Notes: generated by a model not told the origin, from the letters alone. Counted from the stretch's first letter, positions 19,969 through 29,895 are shown. The stretch is 64,000 nt of DNA from Chaetoceros tenuissimus (GCA_021927905.1 BLLK01000022.1:1984001-2048000); one strand, 5' to 3'. Numbers and translations are program-made.

Positions 19969-20899
19969 TCATGTATTCGCCCATCTTCCGTTTCTCTGGC
20001 ATCCATTACAACAAGTTCCACGATCGCAAGAAAGTCCACGAGCAATACACTCATTTGGATTTGGACCGCCTACAGGTCCGTCGGAAACACATTTGACTCC
20101 GTTCCAACTGCATCCAGATTCCTTTTTACATTTGCCTTTGTTAGGAAAAACAGAGCATCGATCAAATGCTGTTGGACTTGGAGTAGGTGCTGGAGAAGGT
20201 GGAAGTGTCGGTGCCTTCGTTGGCTGTTAAGGACAAAAATGATTGTGAGTCAGCTTGTGAAGATATCAATTTGAAGAATTGATCACCGAAGCAGTAGGAC
20301 TGGAAGTTGGAGAATTTGTGGGTGCAGAAGTTGGAGAACTTGTTGTTGGTGACTGCGTAGGCTATGGCAAAATGGAAAAAGGCAAAATGAGATCATGAAC
20401 TTTGAAGACTATTCTTTGGTGTTTCCGAATACTTACGCTTGTGGTAGGTGACTCTGTTGGTAGCGGAGTCGGAGCATTTGTAGGCTAGATTATTGATACA
20501 AATTATATGAGCTTCAAAGATCAAACAATAAGGAATTTTCTAAGAATAGGATTTGATCGAAGATACTTACCTGAGAGCATTTGTTAGACAGAGATGTAGA
20601 AACAACATATGATAAGTAACATTTCCAATCCAAAACGAACTTACTGCTGCTGTCGTAGGCGAAGCTGTAGGACTTGCTGTACTTGCTGTCGGGGAGTTTG
20701 TAGGCTACAAGAAAGAAAATGAGAAAGAGACTTTTGTTAGACAGAGATGTGGAAACAACATATGATAAGTAACATTTCCAATCCCGAATGCACTTACTGC
20801 TGCTGTCGTAGGCGAAGCTGACGGGCTCGATGTGGGGCTAGCAGATGGGTTTGAAGTTGATACACTCGGATGAAATGAAATTGTGGGTGGAAAAGAGGA
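19969..20899 (-). CDS. Pro-Thr linker protein with C-terminal Cys-rich domain, built from small exons (5' end not found)
   Basis: Five coding segments are visible on the minus strand: ?..20798 (open up to 20899), 20645..20704, 20437..20484, 20287..20361 and 19969..20223. The complete exons are multiples of three in phase 0 and the splice sites are GT-AG (introns 93, 160, 75 and 63 nt). The small exons encode Pro-Thr-x-x-Pro linkers. The last encodes a Cys-rich domain of about 60 residues (Cys-Lys-Lys-Glu-Ser-Gly-Cys-Ser-Trp...Cys, then Cys-Ile-Ala-Arg-Gly-Leu-Ser-Cys-Asp-Arg-Gly-Thr-Cys-Cys). No start or signal peptide is found: the first segment meets an in-frame TGA at 20900-20902, and an RCC1 gene begins 34 bp beyond. 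It is probably a secreted protein whose 5' part has been lost or lies in an exon I cannot place. Confidence 0.65.
20580..20820. repeat. 153-bp tandem duplication carrying an intron and Pro-Thr exon
   Basis: The block 20580..20667 recurs at 20733..20820, an offset of 153 bp, with only a few differences. Each copy contains an intron sequence with a GTAAGT donor and the end of a Pro-Thr exon (Ser-Pro-Thr-Thr-Ala-Ala). The linker protein is being lengthened by duplication of intron-exon units. Confidence 0.85.
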
Positions 20900-20935
20900 T
20901 CACCTAAAAACAAATCGACGCCGCGTAAAGTAGCA

Positions 20936-22608
20936 ATGAATGTTCCTATTCAAAAGATTTCTCAGAGCCACAATCACACGTTATTGTTGACAACAACCAA
21001 AGAAGTCTATGGATTTGGAGGAAACACAGGCAACAAGCTGGCTTTGTCAAAAAAGAGTGTACAACTCCCAACAAGAATTAAAATCGAAAATTGCATCGAT
21101 GTTGCATGTGGAGAATCGTCTTCTGTATTTTTGCTAAACGATGGAAGCGTCATGTCCAGATAATGGTCGTTTAGGTTTGGGGAGTGAAAACGGAGCCACA
21201 ATGATCTCATCGCCGAGGTTGGTGGACTTGGAAGTCCAGATGAAGGATGCTGTATGCGGTTCAGCACATACGCTCTTACTTTCAGTAGATGGAAATGTCT
21301 ATGCATTTGGTTGGAATCAATTTGGGCAGTGTGGAGTTGATCCTGTCATTATGGGAGATGTTCATGTTCCTACACTCATCAAAGGTATTGCAGAAATACT
21401 TTTAATAAAAGCTGGTTTCGCACACTCAGCAATCGTGACAGAAGCAGATGTACAACTGTTTGCCTTTGGCAACAATGAGAATGGACAACTAGGACTAGGA
21501 AATGAGACGAATCAAAGCAAACCTACCAAGGTAGTGCATTTCCACCATGATTCTAGATACTCTACTTATAGTGTGATTGATGTTGATTGCGGGAACTTGC
21601 ATACACTTGCTTTGGTTGTTCCCGTAGACTTCCAAGAATATCAAGAACATAAATCTTTGATTCGCAGAATGAAATGTGGGATACTTGTTCTTGAAAAGTT
21701 TGCCAGGTTAGTGTTAATGCGGAGAAGGATAAGAAACTTCAGAGAAACATTGAAAAGTAGGAAAGAAGCCCAGATTCAGGTAGTTAAACCTCGACTTTCC
21801 AGTCCACTTTTAGAACAAAATCAGAGTGAACATTCTGACGAAAGTAGCACTGAATCATCAAATCATTCAACCAACGACGAGGTCATCCAAGTGACAAGTA
21901 CATTAGATGAACTGGTTGCGTTTGAGTCTGAAGATGAGATATCGAAGCTCCTGACTAAAAGAACACTCCGACTTGAGGCTTACAAACAAAAGAAAAAGTT
22001 GATTCTTCTTACTGAAGTTGAAAGGGAGCGAGAGCAAATTCGAATGTTTCACGAAGACATACTTTCTCGAAAGAAGAGCCACCGAGATTGAATAGAAAGA
22101 TTGAGGAAACGCATACAAACTCGAAAAATAGATGAAACTCGAATAGAAGACAAGAGTAAACTATCTACAGTGAACCAGAACATCCAGAAGCCTCTTCAAA
22201 CAATGAAAAAGAAGAAGAAAACAAAGATATTACCTAGTAGACCAACGAAATTATTGACGAAAGAAAAGAATATTTCTTTGGTACGAAGGAAAGAGCCATC
22301 CAAACCTAAGATGCCATCAAAGAAGCGTAATGATATTCTTCTTGAGAGAAGAAAGGCTAGACTTGTCCAACAAGCATTGAAGGAACAACAAGAACAAGAA
22401 AGAATAGTAAAAGAAGAACGACAAAGGCAACTTCATGAGGATGCAGCAAAGAAAACACAGGAAAGTGTAGAGCTGGAAAGGAAAGAACGTTTTGTTTGTA
22501 GTGCAGGTAGATGCTACAGGACAGGAGAAGAGGGATTAATTTATCAAAAATGCCAATCTTTTTTTGGCTAGATTAAAGTTAGGATGCTTTCGAGAATGTG
22601 TAGATTGA
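20936..22608 (+). pseudogene. Decayed RCC1-repeat / coiled-coil protein gene
   Basis: The first frame (20936..21163) encodes RCC1-type repeats (His-Thr-Leu-Leu-Leu, Val-Tyr-Gly-Phe-Gly-Gly-Asn) and stops just after Asp-Gly-Ser-Val-Met-Ser. The next repeat resumes in another frame at about 21158 (Asp-Asn-Gly-Arg-Leu-Gly-Leu-Gly). That frame runs through two more RCC1 blades and a basic helical region to a TGA at 22089-22091. It is open again in the same frame to 22571 with a Lys/Arg/Glu-rich coiled coil. A further indel in an A/T run near 22545 would restore an alternative end at 22608. Together: one frameshift with a few codons lost, one nonsense codon, and probably a second frameshift. RCC1 repeats form a beta-propeller used for chromatin or GTPase contacts. 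A sequencing error could explain an indel but not the substitution stop. Confidence 0.7.
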
Positions 22609-23225
22609 TGGTTTTCATAACACTTGACTTGTACAACAATTGAATTTGCACTCATGAGTATCCATAATATTGAAAATATGATCATGTTCTAACTTGATAT
22701 CAAAAAGATGAAACCATTATTTTCAAAGCTTTCAAGCAAGTAGTACCTCCTCTCAGCATCTATCGCCTCAGCTTCAGCTATCAAAGAAGAAAAGCGGAAG
22801 AACTAGAAGATGACGTTTACTCTGACGTACTGGTTTGCAAGGTATCTACCTTGCTGGTTTGCTGACCACGCAGTCGTTTATGTTACAATGACTGTCACAT
22901 CATTGGTCACGAACTTTGTCACAAGGTGGAGAAGAAAATCAAAAGGGAAGAAAGGGGAAGGAAAGGGAGGCGTATTCGTTGGAGAACACATCATCATTCT
23001 CACCGAAAAAAAGAAACATGAATAAAAAGAAACATGAATAAAAAGAAACGTCATAATTACTTCTTGATCTGCAAACCAAGATAGATAACGTAAAATCACC
23101 TTTCTGCTTTCTCGGAAAACTACTGTAATATTTGATCTTTGAAGATTTCCGGAAAACTCGGTGCTTTTGGATTACGAGTAGATTGAGACCAACATTCAAT
23201 TTGACACTGAAAAGAAGGAAAAGTA
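22609..23225. other. Intergenic with three TGACGT cores and a perfect hairpin
   Basis: TGACGT occurs at 22811 and 22823 and inverted at 23048, upstream of the thylakoid-lumen gene. A perfect 8-2-8 palindrome spans 22837..22854 (GCAAGGTA, TC, TACCTTGC). A 16-bp unit (AAAAAGAAACATGAAT) is repeated in tandem near 23010-23045. The 71-codon frame at 22810 has no coding features. TGACGT is the bZIP core known from CO2/cAMP-responsive diatom promoters; its role here is inferred. Confidence 0.4.
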
Positions 23226-23874
23226 ATGATGAGAAAGTCGAGACGAATATCCTTCTTGAACTTCTACTGTTTCTTCATATACCTCGTAGCAATATGTAAT
23301 GTACAGATTTGTGATGCATTCTATAGTTCACACCGACCCTTCAGGGAGAAGATAGGTTTGGATCCTTTTGACAAGAGACAAATTGGCTCAAAACAAAGTT
23401 TCTTTCGAACCAGTATCAGCAACAGTTGTAAAAGCGAATCCTTTGTCTCTCTGGCTTCCAGCAGCAATACTACTTTTCACATCGCAACCGGTAGAAGCTG
23501 CAGACTTTTTCACACGCGCAAATGAACAATTTCAATCTTCCAATAATCTAGTCATTCCACAAAATTACGATGCACGAAAGAAAACAGCCATGAAACAATT
23601 GATTGATTTGCAAAATTTACAAGATGAAAGGTTGGATCAATGTGTAGACAAGGGAATAGATTGGGAACAATGCTTCATGTTTGGAAATTCATCTTCTGTG
23701 ACCTTTGCAGATGGTCAAGGTAATGATTGGCAAAAGGGATTAGGTATTAAGATTCCTGTGAATAAATTGAGAGGTCCAGAGTTGCCTGTACCAAGTCCAG
23801 GTTCTTTGTTAGGCGAAGATAATGCAACTCAGGGGACTACGCCATTACAGTCTCGAAGACCTCCTACTTGGTAA
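23226..23874 (+). CDS. Probable thylakoid-lumen protein with bipartite targeting sequence
   Basis: Two frames must be joined. The first begins at ATG 23226 with a hydrophobic signal peptide ending Cys-Asp-Ala before Phe-Tyr. That is the plastid-import junction of diatoms, with Phe just after the cleavage site. The second frame holds another hydrophobic segment ending Val-Glu-Ala-Ala, a lumen-type cleavage site, then a mature part of about 120 residues with two cysteines. An intron with acceptor AG 23397-23398 joins them in phase. Donors at 23326 (73 nt, usual size here) or 23356 (43 nt) both keep the frame; neither is a consensus donor. A simple 1-nt frameshift is the alternative. The mature domain (Gln-Asn-Tyr-Asp-Ala-Arg-Lys-Lys, then Cys-Val-Asp-Lys-Gly-Ile-Asp-Trp-Glu-Gln-Cys) is not recognised. 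The location is inferred from the targeting signals alone. Confidence 0.65.
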
Positions 23875-24265
23875 AGATAGAGTACTTGTTATCCGTATGA
23901 TTGGATGAGAATGAATGTTTTCACATGGAGCGGTGCTCCGAAGGGTCTTGCAAGTCTATGCAACATTCATCGACAGTGTTTCGACGCTTATTATGTTAGT
24001 TAATTTCGGTAATGGTTTGAAAAGTAGAAAAAGCCATGGATTAAGGTATACTCCGGCGATTCAATTTGATTGATATGTTTTAACAAGTCCGAAAATAACA
24101 TCTCACTGAAGATAAAATGTACAAAAGTTTGGAAAGAACGAAATGAGTTGACACTGTCATCACTGCACCAAGTTTCTCGTAGGTAGTAATAAATAAATGA
24201 GTATTATGTAATATGCAATTGATAAAATTGTACTTGTGTGTGACATTGAACAGTAGAATGAAAAC
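23875..24265. other. Intergenic, nothing recognised
   Basis: 391-bp spacer. I see no gene, repeat or clear motif. Confidence 0.4.
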
Positions 24266-24442
24266 TCTCTGAAAGAAATACTTTCAACAGCTCTTATTCC
24301 AGTGCAAGCCCTCTGTAAAGCCACAAGCCTCAGGACAATGATCTCCAATGTCAGAGGCTTTTGTACAATCTTCACTCGAAAAGCAGTATATGTTTCTTCT
24401 ACCGTCAATAGCATTAGGATTTCTTGATATCCATGAGCATGG
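24266..24442 (-). repeat. Inverted repeat, left arm (3' end of EGF relic)
   Basis: This arm pairs in inverted orientation with 25342..25524. Both encode the same Cys domain, including the identical run Lys-Ala-Ser-Asp-Ile-Gly-Asp-His-Cys-Pro-Glu-Ala-Cys. The arms are clearly homologous but not identical, so this is not a very recent event. Confidence 0.8.
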
Positions 24443-25341
24443 CTTTTTCTTTTTGTTCTTCGTCAGCTCGAAGGTGAAGTTAGGATCATCTTTGTATACA
24501 CCGCATTTGTTGCATGCAATTGGGCAAGCAGCTGCGATATGAGTATCGTCGAGCACTGGCCTTGTTGGAGTTTCTCGAGATCCAAGCACAGTGCACTTCT
24601 TTGTTTGGTGAGTTGATGAGTGGAAACTTGAATGTATCAATGTCATCACAAACAATAGCTACACATTTGTGAGTAGTATAGTCAAGCTGAAATCCTTCTT
24701 GACATGTACAAACGTCTTCTTGATCAAGGCATTCGCTATCTTCGATGCAGGTTGGAAATGTATTTCGACCATACTGAGGGTCGATTGGGTCGTAAAAGTT
24801 TACCTTTTTGTATCCTTGCTCACAGGAACAATGAGCCTCAAGGTCCGACAATCGGATGAATATTGTACAGTCATGTATTACAAGTGATATCGTAATAGTA
24901 GGGCCAATCACTACTGTAATCAACATCTAGAGTACCACAGGCAGGGTTGGAACAAGACTTCTCGATAGGGTTGTATATGGGAGTATGCCAATATCCTCTT
25001 TCGCATTCACAAATATACCCATTAGGTATATTTTTGCAAAATCCCATCCCACAAATATCAGGATGTTCTCCACACTCATTAGTCTCGATGCATGATTCTG
25101 AATCCTCATCAAAGTAAGTTCCCTCGCGACAATCGCAGTCGTATCCTCCTTCGGTGTTGGAACATTCTCCTGATGGACGTTTATATGAGTAGAAATCACC
25201 ATACCAGTAGTAGGTGTACTGTAGTTATAAGAACCGCAAGCTAGCCAATCCTCACATTCATTGACATCTACACATTCATTCAAAGCCTCATCCATTTCAA
25301 ATCCATCCTTACAGACACATTTCTCAAGTGTTGCGTCAGAT
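24266..25341 (-). pseudogene. Frameshifted EGF-repeat protein with C-terminal Cys domain
   Basis: Reading the minus strand from about 25340, EGF-like and calcium-binding EGF motifs follow one another. They start with Glu-Lys-Cys-Val-Cys-Lys-Asp-Gly-Phe-Glu and Asp-Val-Asn-Glu-Cys. After a frameshift near 25205 the frame gives Gly-Gly-Tyr-Asp-Cys-Asp-Cys and Glu-Thr-Asn-Glu-Cys. A shift near 24880 gives His-Cys-Ser-Cys-Glu-Gln-Gly-Tyr and Cys-Thr-Cys-Gln-Glu-Gly-Phe. A last shift near 24590 leads into a diatom-type Cys domain (Cys-Pro-Ile-Ala-Cys, Cys-Ser-Trp-Ile, then Asp-His-Cys-Pro-Glu-Ala-Cys-Gly-Phe). None of the breaks fits a GT-AG intron. No start exists: the 5' end abuts an inverted copy of the gene's own 3' end. 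It was a secreted or membrane EGF protein; now a relic. Confidence 0.7.
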
Positions 25342-25524
25342 TGTGCATGGATAGCAAAGAACCCTAATGCCATTGATGATCGTAGAGAAAAGTATTGCTT
25401 TGCAACGGATGATTGTACAAAAGCCTCTGACATTGGAGATCACTGTCCAGAGGCTTGTGGTTTTACAGAGGATTACATTGGAATAAGAGCTGTTGAAAAG
25501 TGTTTCGAAGGTGTTTCTTTCTGA
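25342..25524 (+). repeat. Inverted repeat, right arm (Cys-domain fragment)
   Basis: The plus strand encodes Cys-Ala-Trp-Ile-Ala-Lys followed by the same Cys-Pro-Glu-Ala-Cys-Gly-Phe domain as the left arm, ending at a TGA at about 25522. It sits exactly where the 5' end of the EGF gene should continue, so it looks like a duplicated, inverted 3' end that replaced or displaced the gene's start. Confidence 0.75.
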
Positions 25525-25687
25525 GTATATTTCTTCCATTCATCAATATTTATATACATACATTTTCAAAGTTACGCAATACGAAATCGCTAGGAATAAT
25601 GATTGAAAATAATTCTAATTTCAAATGAATATTATATTTTACGCATAACTATAGAAAGATGACAAATATGCCTCCTCAAGCACTTTT

Positions 25688-25728
25688 TCAAGATATGGAG
25701 ATTCTTTTCGTTCTTCATATTCCGTCAT
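25688..25728 (-). promoter_or_regulatory. Candidate SECIS core in the selenoprotein W 3' region
   Basis: On the minus strand an ATGA (25728-25725) and a TGA (25690-25688) flank an 11-12 bp helix. The upper part pairs ATATG-A-AG with CT-C-CATAT (one mismatch), and the 12-nt apical loop starts with AA. Quartet, helix length, AA loop and position about 95 nt after the stop agree with a form-1 eukaryotic SECIS. The lower helix is weak, so this is a candidate only. Confidence 0.4.
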
Positions 25729-25821
25729 TCACTTCTCATCTTTTCCAATACGTATGCGATATGATAATATTTCAAATTTCTGTTTATCATCCATGTTCTG
25801 AAGCATAGTTGACAATACTGT

Positions 25822-26249
25822 CTATAGCTCTTCGAGAGCATCTTCAATATGAACTGCAATAGCATTCATACTTGAATCAGTCATCAATCCCATACCTCGA
25901 CGTTTGGAATGAATCAACTTGTTATTCAATTCAACAATGGTCACTTCGAAATTTCCAGTGATGCTTGAATCCATTTGTGCAGTCATTTGAATATCGGATG
26001 CGAATGGTTGAGACATGAGGAATGTCTGTAGCATTTTGTAATAGCGAATGTAGCCTATGAAAGAGTGAAGAAGATGAGCAAGCTTAGGAGAGAAGAAAAA
26101 GAATGATTCGATTCTGCAAATGGTAAATTCTTGAGAGAAAGAACAAGGACTAGACTCAGCGAACTTCTCTCTGGACGAATGTTAGATTTCAGTTGTTACA
26201 TACCTCACCCGCCACAGTATTGCACGTTAATAGTTAGTCTTGGAGCCAT
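25822..26249 (-). CDS. SELENOW: Selenoprotein W with in-frame UGA (two exons)
   Basis: The model is complement(join(25822..26054, 26204..26249)), with a 149-nt GTATGT...TAG intron and a 92-residue product. SelW is a small thioredoxin-fold (Rdx) redox protein of the cytosol that works with glutathione or 14-3-3 partners. The 46-nt first exon starts at ATG 26249 and encodes the beta strand plus the redox motif Cys-Gly-Gly-Sec: codon 15 is TGA (26207-26205), exactly at the Sec position of the family. Exon 2 continues Gly-Tyr-Ile-Arg-Tyr-Tyr-Lys, then Thr-Gly-Asn-Phe-Glu-Val, and the conserved Lys-Leu-Ile-His-Ser-Lys-Arg-Arg-Gly-Met-Gly. A plain frame search finds only a 70-residue piece from an internal Met. 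A candidate SECIS lies 3'. The gene is divergent from the LNR membrane protein at 26550. Confidence 0.85.
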
Positions 26250-26549
26250 TTCAATGTAATCAATAATACTACTATGAAGAGAACGACTGACCTTCGTTTT
26301 AGAAGTGTTTCCTTCTTTTTCCTTCGTCTTCATTCTCAGTTCTCAGTTGTTCAGCTTCTTTTTTTGGATCGTCATTGGAAAAGTGGCTAGGTAATGTTGC
26401 TGCATAAAGAAGACATCTTTGACCGTTTGGGTACCGTAACTTCAAAAGTAACCGTTACATTTTTGAAATAAAAAAGGGGAACTCCACGTTTTACAACATA
26501 AAAAATCAAAGAGATACATATTTTCTTATCTAACCACATCACTAGAATA

Positions 26550-27911
26550 ATGCCTTTCTTTTCCAATTCTACATCCAAGAAGAAAGCCGAAGATGAAGAC
26601 ATCAGCTATGCTGATGAAGAAGAACAGAAAAGTCTACTCGCATCTACTCAAGCTGAATTTCAACAGTACAAACTAGAGAATGAAAAGAAATTGAAGAAAC
26701 TAGAAGAAGCATTGGGAAAACTTGAAGATAAAAATGATACTGAAGAAGAAGATATTTCAGTTGACGTAAAGTTGGAAGAGGATACCTTTTCTCTAATGAT
26801 GCTGAATCCAATTTGCTCTTGGGCATATGTACTCGGTATCGCGACTTTTTTTGCACAGTTTGCTTTGGTCATTTTACTTCTTTTTGCAAATTTTGAAAGG
26901 GAGTTTGAGCAGATACAAGGTGGAGGAGTAAACGAGGACAATAGAACGTATCTTTCTATCCCTATTGGCGTGCCTCATAGTGTGAGAGTCGGACAATATT
27001 TTGTAGCAATTCTTTCTATTTGGCTACAAGCTGATGTACAAATTGCTATTCAGTACTTATTTTTACTAAGAAGTGGAACTACCAATATGGAAACTTTGAA
27101 AAGACATCAGGTTGCAAATAAAGGTGAACAAGGATCGGAAAAAAATCAGAAAAAGGCGAATTTTCTATTCATGATTAGAGCTGTATATATTCCAAATTTG
27201 TTACGTTTGGTACAAGGCTTACTCGTCTTGATAATGTTGACACTATTGATTGTACAGAATAATGACTACATTGAACTCCTGATGAATTTTACAGCACTTT
27301 ATGTGATTTCAGAAGTAGATGACATCATGTATAAGCTTGTACGCCGAGGATTCTTCTTTTGCTTCCATGTAACCAAGTCCGCAGCAGATATGGAAAACAT
27401 TGTACTAAGAGATAACAAACGAAAAGGAACCTGCTCTTCAGCTTGTTCCTCTTATATGTTTCGATCCATTATCCTTACCGTTTTGAGCATATCAATGCTT
27501 GCTGTCGTTTTCACTGTGGCGCAAATGCAGAACAATGGTTTCTTTCTTGGTAAAGTGTATCCAAATTGTAAAGTGTCTGTTCCTTCTTACATCAGCGATG
27601 GATACTGCGACAATAATGGCATGTACAACACAAAAGATTGCGGCTATGATGGTGGAGACTGCGATGAAATCAATGAACAATTTGGTGAAGATTTCGATGG
27701 AGAAGGATGCGTGGTGGAAACTCCGGCGTGGCTTGGAGATGAAATTGTAAGTACGATAAGTCTATTTCTTGTTTTACGTATTTGCAAGTACTCTATCTAA
27801 TTTATATCTGCAACATAGTGTGACGACTGGCCTTACAACTCTGCACAATGTAATTGGGATAATGGAGATTGCCTTCCTACAACTGTAGATGAAGCGCCAA
27901 CATTCAACTAA
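26550..27911 (+). CDS. Multi-pass membrane protein with C-terminal Notch-type (LNR) domain
   Basis: The model is join(26550..27746, 27819..27911), a 72-nt intron in phase 0, giving 429 residues. An acidic/Lys coiled-coil N-terminus of about 85 residues faces the cytoplasm. Hydrophobic segments follow near residues 90-113, 145-175, 210-235, 245-265 and 310-330. After the last helix comes a Lin-12/Notch repeat: Cys-x-x-x-Val-Pro-Ser-Tyr-Ile-Ser-Asp-Gly-Tyr-Cys-Asp, then Cys-Gly-Tyr-Asp-Gly-Gly-Asp-Cys. A second partial Cys module is in exon 2 (Cys-Asp-Asp-Trp-Pro, Asn-Gly-Asp-Cys). LNR units bind calcium and keep receptors closed in animals. The combination with a multi-pass core is not a known receptor type to me. 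Function unknown; the LNR probably faces outside. Confidence 0.82.
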
Positions 27912-28395
27912 TTTTGTTTCGAATTCGTATTATTGCACGTTATTGGAATTAATATCCATGAAATTCATATAAAGCTTTTTTATCACTTTTCTCTGTTCCT
28001 CTCACGATTTCGCTTTAACAAAACTGTGTATTGTAGGTTGATAGGTGGAGGAAAGGAGAAAGTGACAAAAATGGATTGAGCACAAAATAGAGAACTTACT
28101 CACGACACAATCCAGAGGCATTCCTCATAGGTTGATTCAATTAAAAGGCTTCTGGTTCCACTATATACAAAGTTGTAAACATAATAGTATTGAAACAGGC
28201 AGGGAGGTGATCACTGCAAGAAGTTTAAACTATAGCAGAGATTGTCATCTCAATATCTCATCATACGCCCACGTACATCAATAGCCACATATTGATTGAA
28301 ACAAACAAAGCGCACTTGCAACTCCGAGTCGTCAATACAAACGAGACTTGATTCGAAATACTTACAGCCTTCAAACACATATATTTACATTTACC
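27912..28395. other. Intergenic, nothing recognised
   Basis: 484-bp spacer. I see no coding frame or motif worth naming. Confidence 0.4.
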
Positions 28396-29895
28396 ATGGG
28401 CAAAATATGGGCAGTTATTTGCATAGTTGCAGTCACCATTTTATTGATTGGGTTAGATGCATTCATAAATAAATCAGAATTAGAGATGGATGAAACATAC
28501 CAAGATAGTTACAAGAAAAGGGACTACGTAGAACTTGCAGAATCGTACCGCTTTCTACAATTCGACGACGACGATAGACATGGTAGTAATCCAAACGATA
28601 AGGATTCCACAAACTCTCCAAATAGTGGCTTTACATACGTTCCATCAGATCGGCCGACCATGACACCTAGTCAGTCCCCATCTCATTTTCCTACATTGCA
28701 CCCATCATTAATTCCAATTTCTAGCCCCAGCTTTATTCCAACGAGCGGGCCAAGTTCTTCACCAACTTTCTTTCCGAGTGGTAAGATTGGACATGGAATA
28801 CCTTTTCTAGAGTAAGGTCCTCATTGAAGAGAGTTACGCAACATTTGCTAGGTGTTGGATTGTGGAATGAGCGACTTTGACTCTTTTAATTTTTGTTTTC
28901 TTCAAATATTGTTTCATCTCACGTGTTTTCTTTCTCCATAGCTCAACCATCTTTGGAACCCAGTTCAATTCCAAGTAGCACACCTTCATTGGATCCATGT
29001 AAAGGCTATAACGGGAAATTTGGTATCAATGATGGGGATTTCTTTACCATTGGTTTCTTGTACGGAATAGAGGGTGATAAAAACTTGATGGATATGACTT
29101 CTACCTCACTTTCTGTCCAAGTGAGTGAAGTAGAGCAGAAACTTTTGGATCTGTTAATTCCTAAGATTTTCCCCGATTGCGACGTAGGAAAAAGAATCCA
29201 TGATGCAAGACGGCTAAATGTTTTCGGAAAGGCGACAGGTCATTTTGAGTCACAGGAATCGGAGACGAGACAGTCAGACGTGATTATTTCGAGTGAACAT
29301 CAAGATATAATTGTTGGTCTTGAATCTATACCCATGGATTTAGCAACAGGAGGTAAGTTCGAGATATGCATATAGCACTGAACAACCACTAGCTAGGTCT
29401 CACATTGGAAAAATATTTTCATCAGATAAATGTGTTGGTGAATTTCAAGACGAACCTGGAGTTTTGTCGGATTGTAGCGTAATTGCTGGGAGAATGAATG
29501 TGTATCTTACTGATACATCAAAAGTAAGCGAAGCTAGAACTTTATTACTTCAAAAGATCAAACAAATTATGGATGATAAGTTACTTGATGATTTCCATAT
29601 TACTATAATGAGAGTCATGTTCCTGGAAAATATTCTTGGTCCTCGCACCCCTACCGACGATGACGAGTATGAAGTGGAACCGATCGAACCTCTAACTGGA
29701 GGTGCATGGATGTACGCACTAGCTGGTGCATTATCGGTATTTGTAATGGGTACAATAATCAGGTACATGTATTCAAGACAATCCAATACCGACGGGTCAA
29801 AAAAGGATGAATATGAAGAGTTTCATGATAGTAGTGCAGATTTCGTCGAGTCTAAATCAAGTCTTGCTGCAAGTAGAACAGACGATTCATTCTAA
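28396..29895 (+). CDS. Pro-Ser-linker single-pass membrane protein (three exons)
   Basis: The model is join(28396..28780, 28942..29352, 29426..29895), with introns of 161 and 73 nt, both phase 1, giving 421 residues. It begins at ATG 28396 with a hydrophobic signal or anchor (Val-Ile-Cys-Ile-Val-Ala-Val-Thr). A Pro-Ser/Thr linker follows (about residues 90-150), interrupted by the first intron and ending Ser-Leu-Asp-Pro-Cys. A globular domain of about 210 residues with few cysteines is next, then a transmembrane helix near residue 355 (Met-Tyr-Ala-Leu-Ala-Gly-Ala-Leu-Ser). A short acidic/Ser-rich cytoplasmic tail ends the protein. The architecture parallels the gene at 13275 but without a PDZ domain. 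Function unknown; cell-surface location inferred. Confidence 0.8.

Noticed and set aside
22089-22091. In-frame TGA of the RCC1 gene as a second selenocysteine codon
   Set aside because: It lies in a coiled-coil with no redox motif, and the gene has other lesions, so a nonsense mutation is simpler.
22810-23025. 71-codon plus-strand frame
   Set aside because: It is low in complexity at its end, overlaps a palindrome and tandem repeat, and has no domain.
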